DNA of 5,029 nt from Bacillota bacterium (GCA_021821235.1 JAKACS010000320.1:1-5029), one strand, 5' to 3'; shown: positions 1 to 5,029, counted from the first letter of the stretch. Translations and numbers: made by a program. Notes: a model not told the origin generated them from the letters alone.

Positions 1-144
1 TTGGTTGAAATGTGTTCAAAATGTGGAAAAGAACTCTTTTGCATGGATGGTTTTTTTAATGGCGTCCATACTGACGATCAAAAAATTCTATGTTACGACT
101 GCTTGGAAGAAAACGGTGATAAAAAGGAAAATCCGCAAAGCTAA
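1..144 (+). CDS. Small zinc-ribbon-like protein (5' end uncertain, possibly partial)
   Basis: This reading frame is open from the first base and ends at TAA 142-144, giving at most 47 residues inside the window. The start cannot be decided: TTG at 1 or ATG at 10 could serve, or the gene may begin upstream. Seen directly: a CSKC pair at residues 5-8, an extra Cys14, and a CYDC pair at residues 31-34, followed by a polar Glu/Lys-rich tail. Two CxxC knuckles about 22 residues apart are the usual layout of a structural zinc ribbon. The body (Phe-Cys-Met-Asp-Gly-Phe-Phe-Asn) looks like a compact fold rather than random translation. It converges on norB and shares its terminator region. Function is unknown; a metal-binding role is inferred only from the cysteines. 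It is smaller than most annotated genes, so it may be missing from automatic annotation. Confidence 0.6.
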   Translation: MVEMCSKCGKELFCMDGFFNGVHTDDQKILCYDCLEENGDKKENPQS

Positions 145-161
145 TGCTTTGCGGATTTTTT
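128..161. terminator. Bidirectional intrinsic terminator between the zinc-ribbon gene and norB
   Basis: Bases 128-141 pair perfectly with 146-159 (14 bp, core CCGCAAAGC/GCTTTGCGG), leaving a TAAT loop at 142-145. On the plus strand the stem runs into seven T residues (155-161). On the minus strand it is followed by TTTTCCTTTTTAT. It can therefore end both the rightward small gene and the leftward norB transcript; the norB stop codon lies 6 bases from the stem. The TAA of the small gene forms the loop, so the last coding codons lie in the stem. Confidence 0.9.
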
Positions 162-165
162 TCCA

Positions 166-2529
166 TTATTCCTCTTCAATAGCCAAATCTTTCACTGGCA
201 GTTTTTCATTTTCATTATGCGTTGGTTTCCGTAAATTGAAAAGGGCTTTAACAGCAAAGACGAGCAAGGCGACAACACCAATTAAGAATATCGTATCCGG
301 AACAGCCCGCCATGTTAGTAAGTTTTGCACATTCCCTTTTTGCAAAAACGAAGCCGAGCGCGATGCTGCATATCCATTGAAATATGCCTCTTTGATTTGT
401 AAAAACCCAGTAGGCAGCAATGCCACAAACACCATTCCGGCAAGACCAACGTTCAGCATAATGCAGCTGAATTTAATCAGTTTGTCATTCCATGCCTCCG
501 GTTTTACAATATTGCGAAGCGAGTAGAGAAGGACAGCGATCGCAAACATGCCATATACGCCCATCATTGAAGCGTGGCCATGTGTCGGTGTTAAAAATTG
601 TCCATGTTCAAAATAGCTGACAGCAGGAAGATTGATCAAGAACCCTAGTACCCCGGCACCAACTAAGTTCCAAATAGCTACAGAGATTAAAAACCAGAAT
701 GTACCTTTATATGGGAAATCAATGCCGCCGGCGCGCATCATTTTATAATGGTCATATGCTTCTAGGATTAACAGTGTTAACGGTATGACCTCTAATGCCG
801 AAAATACCGCTCCCAAACCGATCCATACTTCGGCCGATCCGTTATAGTAATAATGGTGGCCAATGCCGATGACACCGCTACCTAGCAATAAGATTAATTG
901 AAAGTACAATGCTTTTATCGTTGATTTCTTCGTAACAAGTTTCATTTGTACCATCAAGAAACCGATGATAACAACGGCAAACACTTCAAAAATACCTTCA
1001 ACCCATAAGTGAATTATCCACCAACGCCAGTAATCAGCCATTGTAAAGCTTGAATTTGGATTAATAAAGAACGCGAAAATATAGAAAAATGGAACAGCAA
1101 TCGCTGAGTAGAACAATAGATGGATCAAGCCACCTTTATCGCTCTCTCTTTTTAATCCTGCTTTAATTCCTCGATAAACAATAATCAGCCAAATACCCAT
1201 GCCGATCGCAAGAATATATTGCCAGATACGTCCGAGTTCCAAGTATTCCCAACCTTGGTTTCCAAGCAGGAACCAGTTGTTGCCTAAATATCCTTTTGCA
1301 CCAAGCCATTCTCCAATCAAACTACCAACAACAAGGACGACTAGTGCCCAAAATAAGATATCAACGAGCAAGCCTTGCTTCTTCGGTTCATGCCCGCCAA
1401 CTAGCGGGGCAACGTAAATTCCCATGCCAAGCCATGCAGTTGCAATCCAGAAAATCGCCAATTGCAAGTGAAAACCTTTTGTAATATTAAACGGTAAGAT
1501 GTCATTAATCCATTTAATTCCAAAGAAACTATTCGGCTCGATATAATAGTGGGCAAGCAGCGCGCCGAACATGGATTGGACAAAGAATAATGCCGCAACG
1601 ATCACAAAGTATTTTCCCGCTTTTATTTGCGAGTTCGTGACTGGGAGTTTTCTTAGATTGATTTGCGGAAATTCCCCCTCTTTATAGGCTTCTTGCATTC
1701 CAAGATGATATTTGTAGAATACGAACAAGATAATCCCGATTGCCAAGATTAGGATCGTTACACTTGCCCCGCTCCACCAAATTGCTGAGAAAGACAAGTT
1801 ATTTCCAGCATCCTGATAATATGGCCAGTTGTTTGTGTACGTTATTTCGTCTCCTTGGCGAACGGTACTTGAAAGCCATGCCGTCCAGAAGAAAAAGTCG
1901 GAGATTTGCTTAATTTGATCACCGCTCGCAACATAGGCACGATTTTGACTTGGCATATCCTTATCTTTAATCAGACCAGCCTTTAATCCCCAGCCATCGC
2001 CTTTTGTGAATACACCTTTATAGTACTCTCTTACTTTTTTGAGTCCATTGGCTTGAGCATCTGTTAACTGAAGCGTATCTTTGCTGCTATCGTAGCGGTT
2101 TTTACGCATTTCTTTTATGACATTGCTGCGAATAACAGCCTTTTCATCGTCGTTTAATGAAGAAAATGGTTTGGCAAACTTTTCTTTTGCCCGGTAGTCT
2201 TGCATTCCCTCCGTATAAATCTTAAGCGCTTCTGCTGTATAATCAGGCCCCATATAGGAACCTTGCCCGAGTACGGTCCCGTAATCCATTAATCCATACT
2301 TTTGGAAAACTGCCTGACCTCCCATAATCGTTGCTTTTGAGAAAAGCAGATCACCTTTCGTATTTGTTACCTTAAGCGGTCTTGGAGCTTGTTCTTTAAA
2401 GATCCAATATCCGCCGGCAAGCAATACGGTGAAGCTAATTAAAATCGTAAAAATTAAAACAGATTTTAATAGTGCATTTTTATTTGTCTTCACCACATTT
2501 TTTGTTGGAATTCCTGGTTGAATATCCAA
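166..2529 (-). CDS. norB: Quinol-dependent nitric oxide reductase (qNOR), single subunit
   Basis: Cytoplasmic-membrane enzyme that reduces two NO to N2O with electrons from (mena)quinol; family also called NorZ. The 787-residue length matches the known Bacillaceae enzyme. An N-terminal membrane anchor (about 22-44) is followed by an extracytoplasmic cytochrome-c-like domain (about 45-240). That domain has no CxxCH (the only cysteine is Cys689), which is the hallmark of qNOR rather than cytochrome-c-fed cNOR. About 13 further membrane helices follow (249-765). By family alignment the ligands are His354 and His652 for heme b, His650 for heme b3, and His507, His558 and His559 for non-heme FeB. 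Glu511 and Glu580 are the conserved acidic residues near the active site. No CuA motif is present. The start is TTG at 2529-2527, preceded by GGAAGGGGTG six bases upstream. It is divergent from the Crp/Fnr regulator and shares its control region. All key residues are present and there is no sign of decay. Identity is near certain. Confidence 0.97.
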   Translation of the reverse strand: MDIQPGIPTKNVVKTNKNALLKSVLIFTILISFTVLLAGGYWIFKEQAPRPLKVTNTKGDLLFSKATIMGGQAVFQKYGLMDYGTVLGQGSYMGPDYTAEALKIYTEGMQDYRAKEKFAKPFSSLNDDEKAVIRSNVIKEMRKNRYDSSKDTLQLTDAQANGLKKVREYYKGVFTKGDGWGLKAGLIKDKDMPSQNRAYVASGDQIKQISDFFFWTAWLSSTVRQGDEITYTNNWPYYQDAGNNLSFSAIWWSGASVTILILAIGIILFVFYKYHLGMQEAYKEGEFPQINLRKLPVTNSQIKAGKYFVIVAALFFVQSMFGALLAHYYIEPNSFFGIKWINDILPFNITKGFHLQLAIFWIATAWLGMGIYVAPLVGGHEPKKQGLLVDILFWALVVLVVGSLIGEWLGAKGYLGNNWFLLGNQGWEYLELGRIWQYILAIGMGIWLIIVYRGIKAGLKRESDKGGLIHLLFYSAIAVPFFYIFAFFINPNSSFTMADYWRWWIIHLWVEGIFEVFAVVIIGFLMVQMKLVTKKSTIKALYFQLILLLGSGVIGIGHHYYYNGSAEVWIGLGAVFSALEVIPLTLLILEAYDHYKMMRAGGIDFPYKGTFWFLISVAIWNLVGAGVLGFLINLPAVSYFEHGQFLTPTHGHASMMGVYGMFAIAVLLYSLRNIVKPEAWNDKLIKFSCIMLNVGLAGMVFVALLPTGFLQIKEAYFNGYAASRSASFLQKGNVQNLLTWRAVPDTIFLIGVVALLVFAVKALFNLRKPTHNENEKLPVKDLAIEEE

Positions 2530-2535
2530 TTCCTA

Positions 2536-2545
2536 CACCCCTTCC
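2536..2545 (-). promoter_or_regulatory. Ribosome binding site of norB (supports TTG start)
   Basis: Read on the minus strand this is GGAAGGGGTG, close to the Bacillus consensus AAGGAGGTG, ending six bases before TTG (2529-2527). No ATG is better placed, so TTG is the likely initiation codon. Confidence 0.75.
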
Positions 2546-2556
2546 TGTTTCTTTAC

Positions 2557-2592
2557 ATTCCATATTGTAGCGTTCAAGAGAAAACCATTAAG
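2557..2592 (-). promoter_or_regulatory. Predicted norB promoter (activator-type)
   Basis: Minus-strand TACAAT at 2569-2564 matches the sigma-A -10 box in 5 of 6 positions and predicts a start site near 2557, with a leader of about 28 bases. At 17-bp spacing the -35 position reads CTTAAT, a poor match to TTGACA. A Crp/Fnr-like repeat is centred exactly at -41.5. A good -10 with no -35 is typical of class II activator-dependent promoters. The start site is inferred, not shown. Confidence 0.5.
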
Positions 2593-2606
2593 TGAAACTT
2601 CTCATT
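2591..2606. promoter_or_regulatory. Weak Crp/Fnr-type box, -41.5 of the predicted norB start
   Basis: AGTGA-N6-TCATT matches 7 of 10 positions of TGTGA-N6-TCACA. Alone this is weak. However, it shares 11 of 14 bases with the stronger box 23 bp away (GTGA and TTCTCAT are identical), and its centre (2598.5) falls at -41.5 from the predicted norB start. It could be the activating site for norB, bound by the neighbouring regulator or by Fnr. Confidence 0.45.
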
Positions 2607-2613
2607 CTACTAC

Positions 2614-2629
2614 TGTGATTTTTCTCATA
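2614..2629. promoter_or_regulatory. Strong Crp/Fnr-type box (anaerobox-like)
   Basis: TGTGA-TTTTTC-TCATA matches the Bacillus Crp/Fnr consensus TGTGA-N6-TCACA in 9 of 10 positions, the best such match in the divergent region. Its centre (2621.5) lies at about -64.5 from the predicted norB start and -91.5 from the predicted regulator start, so it could assist either promoter. Its right half overlaps a separate inverted repeat next to the Fur-like box. Confidence 0.6.
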
Positions 2630-2639
2630 TCGATGAGAA
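2622..2639. repeat. Inverted repeat TTCTCAT-N4-ATGAGAA
   Basis: A perfect 7-bp inverted repeat separated by ATCG. The same heptamer TTCTCAT also occurs at 2599-2605, so three copies lie within about 40 bp. It overlaps the right half of the strong Crp/Fnr-type box and the left half of the Fur-like box. It may be a by-product of those two sites or a third operator. Confidence 0.5.
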
Positions 2640-2648
2640 TGATTTTCA
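2634..2648. promoter_or_regulatory. Putative Fur box
   Basis: TGAGAAT-G-ATTTTCA matches the Bacillus 7-1-7 Fur consensus TGATAATNATTATCA at 12 of 14 defined positions. The outer TGA/TCA bases favour Fur over PerR, whose consensus ends in TTA/TAA. It sits between the norB-side and regulator-side Crp/Fnr-type boxes. That would allow iron-dependent repression of the heme- and iron-rich reductase or of the regulator operon. Function is inferred from the motif only. Confidence 0.5.
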
Positions 2649-2663
2649 AAAAAATTTCTTTTC

Positions 2664-2679
2664 TATGATGGAGGTCACT
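2664..2679. promoter_or_regulatory. Crp/Fnr-type box, -41.5 of the predicted regulator start
   Basis: TATGA-TGGAGG-TCACT matches TGTGA-N6-TCACA in 8 of 10 positions. Its centre (2671.5) lies exactly at -41.5 from the start site (2713) predicted by the downstream extended -10 box, which is class II activator geometry. It suggests that the regulator operon is autoactivated or activated by another Crp/Fnr protein. Confidence 0.5.
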
Positions 2680-2697
2680 TATTCCAAATAGCAACGT

Positions 2698-2713
2698 TGA
2701 TAAAATAGCTATA
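2698..2713 (+). promoter_or_regulatory. Predicted promoter of the regulator operon (extended -10)
   Basis: TGATAAAAT (2698-2706) is an extended -10 (TGn plus a 5-of-6 match to TATAAT), predicting a start at A2713 and a leader of about 48 bases. The -35 position at 17-bp spacing reads CTTATT, a poor match. A Crp/Fnr-type box at -41.5 could substitute for it. Confidence 0.5.
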
Positions 2714-2749
2714 TAGAGATTTTTTAGATAAAAGATATGATTAAGTATT

Positions 2750-2760
2750 GGAGAAGGTGA
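2750..2760 (+). promoter_or_regulatory. Ribosome binding site of the Crp/Fnr regulator
   Basis: GGAGAAGGTGA contains two possible Shine-Dalgarno cores. GGAG (2750-2753) is ideally spaced, 7 bases, for TTG at 2761. AAGGTGA (2754-2760) would serve ATG at 2770 with 9 bases between. The start is therefore ambiguous by three codons. Confidence 0.65.
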
Positions 2761-3462
2761 TTGAACTTAATGGAGCAAAGAGATATCCGAAAAAGGCTGT
2801 CAGCCGTGCCTTTGTTTAAAGAATTATCGGCCGAAGAACTGGAGCCGATAATCAGAATTGCTCAAGTGCGCTTTTATAAGCATAAAATGTATGTATTTAT
2901 GCAGGATGATCCACTCGATCGGGTGTTTTTTATCCATACAGGAAAGGTCAAAATCTATAAAACTGATTTCTCAGGAAAAGAACAGATTATTTCCGTGCTT
3001 GAACCTGGGGAGATGTTTCCTCACGCTGGTTTTTTCCGGCAAGGAAAATTTCCGGCCCATGCCGAGATTACCGAAGATGCTACTTTAATTGTCATCCCAA
3101 TTGATCAGTTTGAGGACATTTTGATTACCTATCCAGAACTGTGCATTAAGCTGTTTAAAGTATTAGGTGAGAAGATCGTTGATTTGCAAGGCAGGCTTGA
3201 AGCCCAAATTCTTCATAATACGTATGAACAAATTATTTTGCTGTTGATTCGCCTTTGCAAATCGAACGGGGAAAAAGCCGGGCAATTTTATCAGTTAACA
3301 ACGCAATTCACGAACCGGGAGCTTGCCAACATGATTGGCACATCACGTGAAACAGTGAGCAGGACCATCAACCACTTAAAAAAGAAGCAATTTATTTCAC
3401 AAAATGAAAACGGCTGCTACTTAATCGATCAGGAAGCACTTAAGCAGGAATTATTTTATTAA
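2761..3462 (+). CDS. Crp/Fnr-family transcriptional regulator (possible NO or oxygen responsive)
   Basis: A 233-residue protein from TTG 2761 (230 from ATG 2770), the usual family length. A cNMP-binding-like beta-roll occupies about 15-125, with the GKVKIYK strand at 61-67 and the EPGEMF turn at 81-86. A long dimerisation helix follows (about 127-165), then a C-terminal winged HTH (about 175-225). The recognition helix reads SRETVSR (195-201). Arg196, Glu197 and Arg201 correspond to the E. coli Crp residues that read TGTGA, and boxes of that type lie directly upstream. The three cysteines (128, 166, 219) are scattered, so neither the E. coli N-terminal nor the Bacillus C-terminal Fe-S cluster of Fnr is evident. 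A DNR-like heme/NO sensor or a cluster-free ArcR-like protein is possible. It is divergent from norB and heads the DUF2249/membrane-protein gene set. Family assignment is firm; the signal is inferred. Confidence 0.92.
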   Translation: MNLMEQRDIRKRLSAVPLFKELSAEELEPIIRIAQVRFYKHKMYVFMQDDPLDRVFFIHTGKVKIYKTDFSGKEQIISVLEPGEMFPHAGFFRQGKFPAHAEITEDATLIVIPIDQFEDILITYPELCIKLFKVLGEKIVDLQGRLEAQILHNTYEQIILLLIRLCKSNGEKAGQFYQLTTQFTNRELANMIGTSRETVSRTINHLKKKQFISQNENGCYLIDQEALKQELFY

Positions 3463-3510
3463 CTAACCATTTTTTACTCAAACTAATAAATACTAAGGAG
3501 ATGTTTCAAT

Positions 3511-3747
3511 ATGGAAGCTAGAACGGTGGAGCTAGATGTCAGAGAAGATTTAAACAATAAGCTGGAGCCTTTTCAAAAAATTATGGATGCCATTTCAGGG
3601 TTAAAAGAAAATGATGTATTTATTCTGCACGCAACGTTTAAACCTGTTCCATTGTTTGCTGTTTTGAAGGCAAAAGGGTTTACACATGAAGCCGAAGAAT
3701 TGGAAAAAAAACATTGGAAGATCACGTTTACAAAGAAAGGAAAGTGA
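3511..3747 (+). CDS. DUF2249 domain protein 1
   Basis: A 78-residue soluble protein with a good AAGGAG (3495-3500) ten bases before ATG. One DUF2249 domain spans nearly all of it: an ELDVRE strand at 7-12, a helix with LEPFQKIMDAI (18-28), the strand DVFILHATF (35-43), then KPVPLF (44-49) and a final HWKITF strand (68-73). There are no cysteines; histidines are at 40, 59 and 68. The layout resembles the TusA/SirA fold, but without the sulfur-carrier cysteine. It begins 48 bp after the regulator with no terminator visible, so it is probably co-transcribed. From general knowledge, DUF2249 genes recur near NO-reductase, NnrS and Crp/Fnr genes, but I know of no proven biochemical role. Family recognition is good; function is unknown. 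Confidence 0.85.
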   Translation: MEARTVELDVREDLNNKLEPFQKIMDAISGLKENDVFILHATFKPVPLFAVLKAKGFTHEAEELEKKHWKITFTKKGK

Positions 3748-3753
3748 AGCAAA

Positions 3754-3960
3754 ATGATTTTGGATAATCGCGGTCTGGAACCGCCGCAGCCAATGATGCG
3801 AACCCTCGCTGCTCTTGAAGACTTACAACCAGGTGAGACATTGACGATCATAAATGACCGCCGGCCAATGTTCCTGTATGAACAGCTTGAGGAACTTGGG
3901 TTGAAGCATCAAACAGAACCGCAAAATGATGGAAGTTTCAAGATTGAGATCTTCCGGTAA
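3754..3960 (+). CDS. DUF2249 domain protein 2 (TusA-like, no catalytic Cys)
   Basis: A 68-residue protein starting 6 bp after the previous stop. Its Shine-Dalgarno (AAAGGAAAGTGA, 3736-3747) lies in the tail of the preceding gene, suggesting coupled translation. The N-terminus ILDNRGLEPPQPM (2-14) is the canonical DUF2249 signature and parallels the TusA motif LDxxGLxCPxP, with Pro in place of the active-site cysteine. A helix (15-23), PGETLTIIND (26-35), RRPMFLYEQL (36-45) and a final KIEIF strand (63-67) complete the small alpha/beta fold. It has no cysteine. It differs clearly from protein 1, which has lost the GLxPPxP segment, so the pair may be an old duplication that forms a heterodimer or divides roles. 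Function is unknown; the NO-related context is inferred from neighbours. Confidence 0.85.
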   Translation: MILDNRGLEPPQPMMRTLAALEDLQPGETLTIINDRRPMFLYEQLEELGLKHQTEPQNDGSFKIEIFR

Positions 3961-3972
3961 GCAGGTGCTAAC

Positions 3973-5029
3973 ATGATACAGCAAAGTCTTAGCAGTGAAA
4001 CAAACATTAAACTTCCATTCTCTTTTATTTTTTTCAGCCTGGTTGCCCTTATTTTCGCTCAGATCATTCTATTGTTCGACGGAAAGCTGATGGTTCAAGG
4101 AAGTTTTGAAAGTCCTGCTATATGGTCGGCCGCCCACTTCCTTATTTTAGGATGGGCGCTCATGATTGCAATGGGAGCAATGTACCAGCTTGTTCCCGTA
4201 GCATTTTTGACAAAAATTTGGAATGAAAAATTCGGTTTTGCCCAATTTTTCACAATGGCAATTGGGGTAATCTCCTTTGCAGCCACACTATATTTTTCGC
4301 CGCAAAATGCGTTTATCCCTGGAATCATCACCTTGATAGGAATTTTAATGTTCTTGCTGCAAATGTTCATGACATTAAAAAAGCAGGCAAAGCCAACCAT
4401 TCTTACAGCCTTTGTTGGCTCGGCACTCACCAGCTTGTTTGTTACCATTTTCTTGGGACTCAACTTAATTTATTTCTTTAAAACAGGTATGGGCGGCGAA
4501 AACCATGAGGCGATATTTAAAAGCCATGTGTTGATGGGCGTAACCGGCTGGTTTACCTTATTGATCTTCGGTTTCTCCTATAAAATGGTTCCGATGTTTT
4601 CATTATCGCACGGATTCTCAATGATCCAAACAAGATATGTTTACGGATTTTATGTCTCCGGCCTTTTGGTTACACTTACCGCCCTATTTAGTGGAAGCTC
4701 CTTGCTACTAAAACTTGGTTTCTTTTTTATGCTATTGGGTTTTTCTACTTTCAGTTGGCATGTAAGAACGATCCTCAAAAAAAGATTGAGAAAAAAGCTG
4801 GATAAACCATTCCGGTTTTCAATTGTGGCAATTGGATTTGGGAATAGTATCCACCTTCTTGCATTTGTCCTGTTGTGGACAAATTATTTTGCCGATTTTA
4901 TCAGCCCGTTGATCTATGCCTATTTAATGCTATGGATTGTACTTACCATTCTTGGCTATTTGTATAAAATTGTCCCCTTCCTTTGGTGGACCCATAAGTA
5001 CAGTGGAGAAATAGGAAAAAAATCTGTCC
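3973..5029 (+). CDS. Polytopic membrane protein, heme-copper-oxidase/NnrS-like (3' partial)
   Basis: ATG 3973 follows AGGTG (3963-3967), 12 bases after the previous stop. The frame stays open for 352 codons to the window end. About ten hydrophobic helices are visible (roughly 14-35, 52-79, 90-108, 114-134, 145-168, 184-207, 222-241, 245-262, 283-304, 310-334). A motif recurs three times: W-x9-Y-x3-P at W61/Y71/P75, W193/Y203/P207 and W321/Y331/P335. In the first two copies it is preceded by a membrane histidine (His55, His185). Further histidines are at 178, 213, 263, 294 and 341. Repeats of about 130 residues with helix-borne histidines recall the threefold pseudo-symmetry of heme-copper oxidase subunit I and the NnrS family; heme binding is inferred. 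FeB-type HH pairs are absent so far, so catalysis as an oxidase or NOR is unlikely. It is probably co-transcribed with the DUF2249 pair. Exact family is uncertain. Confidence 0.8.
   Translation, partial: MIQQSLSSETNIKLPFSFIFFSLVALIFAQIILLFDGKLMVQGSFESPAIWSAAHFLILGWALMIAMGAMYQLVPVAFLTKIWNEKFGFAQFFTMAIGVISFAATLYFSPQNAFIPGIITLIGILMFLLQMFMTLKKQAKPTILTAFVGSALTSLFVTIFLGLNLIYFFKTGMGGENHEAIFKSHVLMGVTGWFTLLIFGFSYKMVPMFSLSHGFSMIQTRYVYGFYVSGLLVTLTALFSGSSLLLKLGFFFMLLGFSTFSWHVRTILKKRLRKKLDKPFRFSIVAIGFGNSIHLLAFVLLWTNYFADFISPLIYAYLMLWIVLTILGYLYKIVPFLWWTHKYSGEIGKKSV

Noticed and set aside
5..526. Plus-strand 173-residue open frame
   Set aside because: It overlaps the zinc-ribbon frame, the terminator and the norB 3' end in antisense. 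Its translation shows no domain-like pattern, so it is a shadow of norB.
166..2529. CuA-containing (qCuA) or cytochrome-c-fed NO reductase
   Set aside because: Single fused polypeptide with only one cysteine (Cys689), so neither a CuA site nor a CxxCH heme c is possible.
2634..2648. PerR or NsrR site instead of Fur
   Set aside because: The outer TGA/TCA bases fit Fur rather than PerR (TTA/TAA), and I see no AT-rich NsrR-type palindrome here. A matrix scan could still change this.
2736..2741. TATGAT as the -10 of the regulator gene
   Set aside because: A start from it would fall about 2 bases before the ribosome binding site, and there is no -35 at proper spacing. The extended -10 at 2698-2706 is better.
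2770..3462. ATG 2770 as the regulator start
   Set aside because: Not excluded. TTG 2761 was kept because GGAG at 2750-2753 is ideally spaced for it, but AAGGTGA could equally serve the ATG.
3463..3510. Terminator between the regulator and the first DUF2249 gene
   Set aside because: There is a short T run but no GC-rich hairpin before it, so co-transcription is the better reading.
3573..3851. Minus-strand 92-residue open frame across the two DUF2249 genes
   Set aside because: Both DUF2249 genes are well supported by their own ribosome binding sites and signature motifs; this frame is their antisense shadow.
4095..4463. Minus-strand 122-residue open frame
   Set aside because: It lies antisense inside the membrane-protein gene, has no ribosome binding site I could recognise, and its composition fits a complementary-strand shadow.

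Overview
The window looks like part of a nitric-oxide handling locus from a low-GC Gram-positive bacterium, most likely a denitrifying or NO-tolerant member of the Bacillaceae. The evidence is the AT-rich sequence, strong Bacillus-type ribosome binding sites, TTG starts, and a quinol-type NO reductase. That reductase closely resembles, from memory, the structurally characterised enzyme of Geobacillus stearothermophilus. The species cannot be named from the sequence.

Layout. Positions 1-144 (+) hold the end, or possibly the whole, of a tiny four- or five-cysteine zinc-ribbon-like protein. Its stop codon lies in the loop of a strong hairpin (128-161) that can terminate transcription in both directions. 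Positions 166-2529 (-) encode a full-length 787-residue single-subunit quinol NO reductase (norB/norZ type). A 231-bp divergent control region (2530-2760) follows. From 2761 rightward runs a plus-strand gene set: a Crp/Fnr-family regulator (2761-3462), two small DUF2249 proteins (3511-3747 and 3754-3960), and a polytopic membrane protein cut by the window end (3973-5029).

Regulation. The divergent region carries three Crp/Fnr-type inverted repeats (TGTGA-N6-TCACA-like) and one good Fur-box match. One repeat lies at -41.5 from a predicted norB start site. Another lies at -41.5 from a predicted regulator start site that has an extended -10. Both promoters lack a recognisable -35, as expected for class II activator-dependent promoters. 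The simplest reading is that the encoded regulator, or a paralogue, activates both norB and its own operon under low oxygen or NO, with possible iron control through Fur.

How the parts may work together. NorB detoxifies or respires NO to N2O using menaquinol. The regulator has no Fnr-type cysteine cluster and could be a DNR-like NO sensor. The two DUF2249 proteins resemble TusA-type folds without the sulfur-carrier cysteine. The membrane protein has a threefold internal repeat reminiscent of heme-copper-oxidase or NnrS architecture. The last three proteins have no established function that I can state. Their clustering with norB suggests NO, heme or metal-centre maintenance, and they are the least understood part of the window.
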